Part shown: one piece after another, positions 54,327-54,511 of the stretch
Numbering within the stretch: position 1 is the first letter of the stretch
Layout of the letters: each line of letters opens with the position of its first letter
Assembly (NCBI GenBank): GCA_002083405.1
Contig: LVWT01000030.1
Location: 1-54,511, forward strand
DNA from: Nitrospira sp. SG-bin2
GTDB lineage: Bacteria > Nitrospirota > Nitrospiria > Nitrospirales > Nitrospiraceae
Length of the DNA: 54,511 nt
Direction of reading: 5' to 3'
Program-made: the position numbers and the translations under genes
Notes under the pieces: generated by a model
Databases searched by the model: none
Told to the model about the DNA's origin: nothing
What the model saw: only the letters and a program-made list of their open reading frames with translations

Positions 54327-54511
54327 TCACAATCAAATCAATAAGCGGTAGAGAACTATACGTTTCCGACTCCGCTTCGGATGTGCGTACGGCATTACAG
54401 GAGGCCAGTAGGACGGGCGCCGACCTGAGGGGCGCCTACCTGACGGGCGCCTACCTGACGGGCGCCGACCTGACGGGCGCCGACCTGAGGGGCGCCGACC
54501 TGAGGGGCGCC
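54323..54511 (+). CDS. Pentapeptide-repeat protein, cut by the window end
   Basis: 63 residues visible. N-terminal unique part MITIKSISGRELYVSDSASD, then A-D/Y-L-R/T-G units (GADLRGAYLTGAYLTGADLT) coded by near-identical 15-bp DNA repeats starting about 54416. Such repeats form a right-handed quadrilateral beta-helix; some mimic DNA and protect against gyrase inhibitors, but the role here is unknown. The gene runs off the right edge. Confidence 0.85.
   Translation, partial: MITIKSISGRELYVSDSASDVRTALQEASRTGADLRGAYLTGAYLTGADLTGADLRGADLRGA

Overview
The window reads as most of the genome of a temperate, long-tailed (siphovirus) phage of a mycolic-acid-containing actinobacterium, most likely Mycobacterium or a close relative. 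The evidence is a lysin B with a GFSQGG serine-esterase motif, two WhiB-like [Fe-S] proteins, a secreted DUF732 protein (a family I know mainly from mycobacteria), a large serine integrase, and the gene order of actinobacteriophage structural modules. Codon use is moderately GC-rich throughout. GTG and TTG starts with 4-base overlaps (ATGA/GTGA/TTGA) are common. I see no tRNA, rRNA or CRISPR array. Both edges look like arbitrary contig ends: the right edge stops inside a tandem 15-bp pentapeptide-repeat tract.

Layout. (1) 1-5855: a left accessory arm of small minus-strand genes, interrupted by a plus-strand serine integrase (1747-3090). It also holds a short zinc-binding protein at the very left. 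(2) 5856-5955: a divergent control region. (3) 5956-15896: plus-strand DNA packaging and head genes: small and large terminase, portal, an inserted HNH endonuclease gene, MuF-like protein, scaffold, capsid with an Ig-like domain, head-tail connectors, and major tail protein with an Ig-like domain. A terminator follows. (4) 15976-35700: tail assembly chaperones with a clear -1 frameshift site, a 2003-residue tape measure protein carrying two cell-wall hydrolase domains, minor tail proteins including a 1723-residue repeat protein, and small tail-tip/fibre proteins. (5) 35700-38792: lysis cassette (lysin A, a 52-residue protein, holin, terminator, lysin B). (6) 38839-39075: an NrdH-type glutaredoxin. 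(7) 39096-43120: a second minus-strand arm of about 18 small genes, including three consecutive tiny membrane peptides. (8) 43121-43673: a long non-coding region between divergent leaderless promoters, with an AT-rich inverted repeat. (9) 43674-54511: plus-strand early/replication genes: two tandem paralogues, ERF annealing protein, PD-(D/E)XK exonuclease, HNH, SSB, DnaB-like helicase, WhiB-like protein, a truncated cytosine methyltransferase, Hjc-like nuclease, a WhiB-HTH fusion and a pentapeptide-repeat protein. The arm is interrupted by a minus-strand HTH repressor facing a canonical promoter (52876-52988), the best candidate for the lysogeny switch.

How it works together. Serine integrase plus repressor indicate lysogeny. 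ERF, exonuclease, SSB and the resolvase-like nuclease form a recombination set; DnaB and SSB would bring host polymerase to a phage origin, possibly in region (8). Late genes 5956-38792 run in one direction from the control region at 5.9 kb. The least explained features are: a stop-to-start intergenic element repeated about eight times in the two minus-strand arms; six genes whose -10-like hexamers lie 6-7 bases before the start codon (leaderless mRNAs); tail-protein repeats identical in amino acids but with most codons changed; the micro-membrane-peptide cluster; and the 553-bp non-coding block.
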